NCBI RefSeq assembly: GCF_008370255.1
Contig: NZ_SEUI01000003.1
Coordinates: 299,580 to 337,529 of the forward strand
Direction: 5' to 3'
From: Pseudoalteromonas sp. FUC4
GTDB lineage: Bacteria; Pseudomonadota; Gammaproteobacteria; Enterobacterales; Alteromonadaceae
DNA: 37,950 nt
Below, in pieces: positions 36,123-37,950 of the stretch. Numbering within the stretch: the stretch's first letter is position 1; every line of letters starts with the position of its first letter. A program made the translations under genes and the position numbers. The notes below the pieces were generated by a model. That model searched no databases. It was not told the DNA's origin and was given only the letters and a program-made list of their open reading frames with translations.

Positions 36123-37210
36123 GTACAGCTGAAAAAACGTCAGGGAAAAAGTTTTGGGATTATGCACCGCTAATTTTCACCGGTTTTTATTTACTGCCTA
36201 CCATTTTTAATATTTCCAATTTAAGCGTAAATAACATTGTTATGACGTTCGCATTTTACATTGTTTTTATACTGCTTTACATCAAGGCGATGGACTGCAA
36301 AAACTCTAATGTTACCAAGTTATTTATAGTGATGTTATTGGTGTGCTTTTGTGCCACATTTTATACGTCAGGCACTTCAACATTATTTGGATTTATTGCC
36401 TATATAGCAGGGGCATCATACAGCTACAAACAGCGGCTTTTTGCAGCACTAGCTGTTATTGTAAGCGTTATAGGGGCTGCATATACTGCTGATGTACATA
36501 ACGTTAAGTACTTTTTAGCCGGATCTTTAATATTGTGTGGGGCTTTATTTGCCTTTGGTATAGCAGGTCAAAAAGAGCGTTTACACAAAAAGCGCGAACA
36601 AGAAAGCGCTAAGCAATTAGAGCAATTAGCAGCAATTGCTGAGCGAGAACGAATAGCTCGCGACTTGCACGATATTTTAGGCCACTCACTGTCATCTATT
36701 GCTTTAAAAGCTGAGCTTGCTAATAAATTAAACCAAGGAGAGCGCTACGCTCAAGCAAATAGCGAAATTGCACAAGTGGCCGATTTGGCAAGGCAGTTAC
36801 TTAGCGATGTAAGAAACGCTGTAAGTGATTTAAAACAGCTTAATCTTGTCAGTCAAATAGCACAATTAGAACAAAGGTTAATAGAGCAAGGTTTTAGTGT
36901 AAAAGTTAGTGTAAGTGTAAGTACTTTGCCCGCTAAGGTTGAAGGGTTCGCTGGGTTAATAATTAAAGAGGCAGTTACTAACTTATTACGCCATAGCAGC
37001 ACAAAAAATTGCGAAATAAATATAGAACAAACACCGCAGCAGTTACTTATAACCGTAATTGACCATGGTCTGTGTAGTACATTGAATTCGGGCAATGGCC
37101 TAAATGGTATTAAAGAGCGAGCAGAGCAACTAAATGGCAGTGCAGCATTTACCTGTGGCGATAATTTTACTTTAAAAGTAGTGCTGCCAATTACAGCTAA
37201 GGATTTATAA
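36110..37210 (+). CDS. DesK-type sensor histidine kinase
   Basis: The 366-residue protein has four to five membrane segments in its first 150 residues with short loops, so sensing is probably within the membrane. A coiled linker (about 155-178) leads to the HisKA_3 box AERERIARDLHDILGHSLS with the phosphorylated H187. The HATPase domain contains EAVTNLLRHS (287-296), the VIDHG box and the GNGLNGIKERAEQLNG box. This is the architecture of DesK, LiaS and related kinases, which monitor membrane fluidity or envelope stress. The ligand is unknown. The stop codon shares one base with the regulator's start. Confidence 0.9.
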   Translation: MDTLSTAEKTSGKKFWDYAPLIFTGFYLLPTIFNISNLSVNNIVMTFAFYIVFILLYIKAMDCKNSNVTKLFIVMLLVCFCATFYTSGTSTLFGFIAYIAGASYSYKQRLFAALAVIVSVIGAAYTADVHNVKYFLAGSLILCGALFAFGIAGQKERLHKKREQESAKQLEQLAAIAERERIARDLHDILGHSLSSIALKAELANKLNQGERYAQANSEIAQVADLARQLLSDVRNAVSDLKQLNLVSQIAQLEQRLIEQGFSVKVSVSVSTLPAKVEGFAGLIIKEAVTNLLRHSSTKNCEINIEQTPQQLLITVIDHGLCSTLNSGNGLNGIKERAEQLNGSAAFTCGDNFTLKVVLPITAKDL

Positions 37211-37824
37211 TGATCAAAGTGTATTTAGTGGAAGATCAAGCGCTTGTGCGCGACGCAGTAGCAGCATTGTTAGGGCTTGATTTTAATATTGAGATTATTG
37301 GGCAGGCAAGTAACGGGCAAGATGCACTTAATGCAATTGAGGCGCTTGATAGTGATTTACACCCCGATATAATTTTAACCGATATAGAAATGCCAACCAT
37401 GAATGGTATAGAGCTTAGCGAAAAAATAGCCGCTAAGTTCCCTGCTATAAAAATGGTTATTATGACCACATTTTCTCGTGCAGGTTATATTAGGCGAGCG
37501 CTTACGGCAGGTGTTAAAGGTTTTATTTTAAAGGAAGCACCCAGTGAAGAGCTGATAAATGCGCTTAAAAAAGTAATGCAGGGGCAAAAAGTGATAGACC
37601 CAGAGCTTGCTATTAATGCATTAGACGACGCCGATCCGCTTACCGATAAAGAACGCAAAGCCCTTAAACTTGCAAGCGACGGCCTTAAAACAAGCGACAT
37701 AGCCAAGCAGCTATTTATAAGCGAAGGGACTACGCGTAACTACCTATCAGACGCTATTGCAAAATTAAATGCCACTAACCGCATAGATGCTGCGCGTATA
37801 GCTAAACAAAAAGGGTGGCTTTAA
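37210..37824 (+). CDS. NarL/DesR-type response regulator with LuxR HTH
   Basis: The 204-residue protein has a receiver domain (VYLVEDQALVRDAV, phospho-acceptor D58 in LTDIEMPTMNG, K108 in FILKEAPSEE) and a C-terminal LuxR-type helix-turn-helix at about 144-200, with LTDKERKALKLASDG, TSDIAKQLFISEGTTRNYLS and the DNA-facing tail AIAKLNATNRIDAARIAKQKG. It is coupled to the kinase gene by a one-base overlap (TAATG). It is the obvious partner of that kinase and the likely binder of the ATGACA dyad upstream. A further gene starts 100 bases downstream. Confidence 0.93.
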   Translation: MIKVYLVEDQALVRDAVAALLGLDFNIEIIGQASNGQDALNAIEALDSDLHPDIILTDIEMPTMNGIELSEKIAAKFPAIKMVIMTTFSRAGYIRRALTAGVKGFILKEAPSEELINALKKVMQGQKVIDPELAINALDDADPLTDKERKALKLASDGLKTSDIAKQLFISEGTTRNYLSDAIAKLNATNRIDAARIAKQKGWL

Positions 37825-37924
37825 TTAGTGGGTTTATAAATTATAAGCAAAGTATTACTATGTTATGCATAAAAGTAACGAACAGCGCTTAAAATTAGCT
37901 TAAAAAGCGCTAAAAGAGGTTTTA

Positions 37925-37950
37925 ATGGCAAATTTAATAGAACTAACAAC
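37925..37950 (+). CDS. Start of a gene cut by the right edge
   Basis: AGAGG lies six bases before an ATG at 37925, and the next eight codons read ANLIELTT. Only the first nine residues are in the window. The fragment resembles the start of an ABC transporter ATPase (such starts often read IELTNLTK), and DesK/DesR-type pairs often control neighbouring ABC exporters, but the evidence is too short for a real call. Confidence 0.4.

Noticed and set aside
37884..37911. AGCGCTT/AAGCGCT inverted repeat before the right-edge gene
   Set aside because: The arms are seven bases with a 14-base spacer and no T-run; it may be an operator or chance, and nothing else supports a call.

Overview
The window looks like a chromosomal segment of a marine gammaproteobacterium of the Alteromonadales, most likely Pseudoalteromonas. 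This is inferred from the low-GC coding style, the gene set and the protein sequences; no search was run. It holds about 36 protein genes, including two cut by the window edges. No tRNA, rRNA, CRISPR array or insertion sequence was seen.

Region 1 (1-18600) is a complete division and cell wall (dcw) cluster on the plus strand. The order is mraZ-rsmH-ftsL-ftsI-murE-murF-mraY-murD-ftsW-murG-murC-ddlB-ftsQ-ftsA-ftsZ-lpxC. Almost every junction overlaps by 1-8 bases or abuts, so mraZ to ftsZ reads as one transcription unit. The products make UDP-MurNAc-pentapeptide (MurC, D, E, F, Ddl), lipid I and lipid II (MraY, MurG), and the divisome core (FtsL, I, W, Q, A, Z). LpxC, with its own likely promoter, links the cluster to lipid A synthesis. 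Upstream of mraZ lie a promoter candidate and a strikingly regular array of TGG elements repeated every 10 bp, which I read as the MraZ operator. A bidirectional terminator closes the cluster. A truncated DUF883/ElaB-like gene points away on the left.

Region 2 (18600-28420) is a housekeeping and stress-related mix, mostly on the minus strand. It holds the nucleotide house-cleaning pair yjjG-yjjX, a phosphoribulokinase homologue (prkB type), an exported propeller-like protein, a small unknown protein and a periplasmic M1 aminopeptidase. It also holds a tyrosine-recombinase-like protein that has lost its catalytic residues, a DUF2750 protein, a glutathione S-transferase, the parvulin PpiC, an exported glutathione peroxidase and a GNAT acetyltransferase. 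Several genes are separated by clear hairpin terminators.

Region 3 (28500-37950) is rich in signalling. A soluble hybrid kinase (pseudo-receiver, receiver, PAS, HisKA, HATPase) is followed by a receiver protein whose roughly 240-residue C-terminal output region I do not recognise. Then on the minus strand come queG, a chemoreceptor-like protein without a periplasmic sensor domain, and an overlapping pair of a drug/metabolite transporter and a glycerophosphodiesterase. On the plus strand a 59-residue membrane peptide overlaps a DesK-type kinase, which overlaps a LuxR-type regulator. An ATGACA-TGTCAT dyad sits upstream. A further gene begins at the right edge.

Most of the window is conserved core genome. 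The parts most worth a second look are the 10-bp phased mraZ operator, the catalytically dead integrase-like gene, the kinase/receiver pair with the unknown output region, and the small membrane ORF in front of the DesK-type system.
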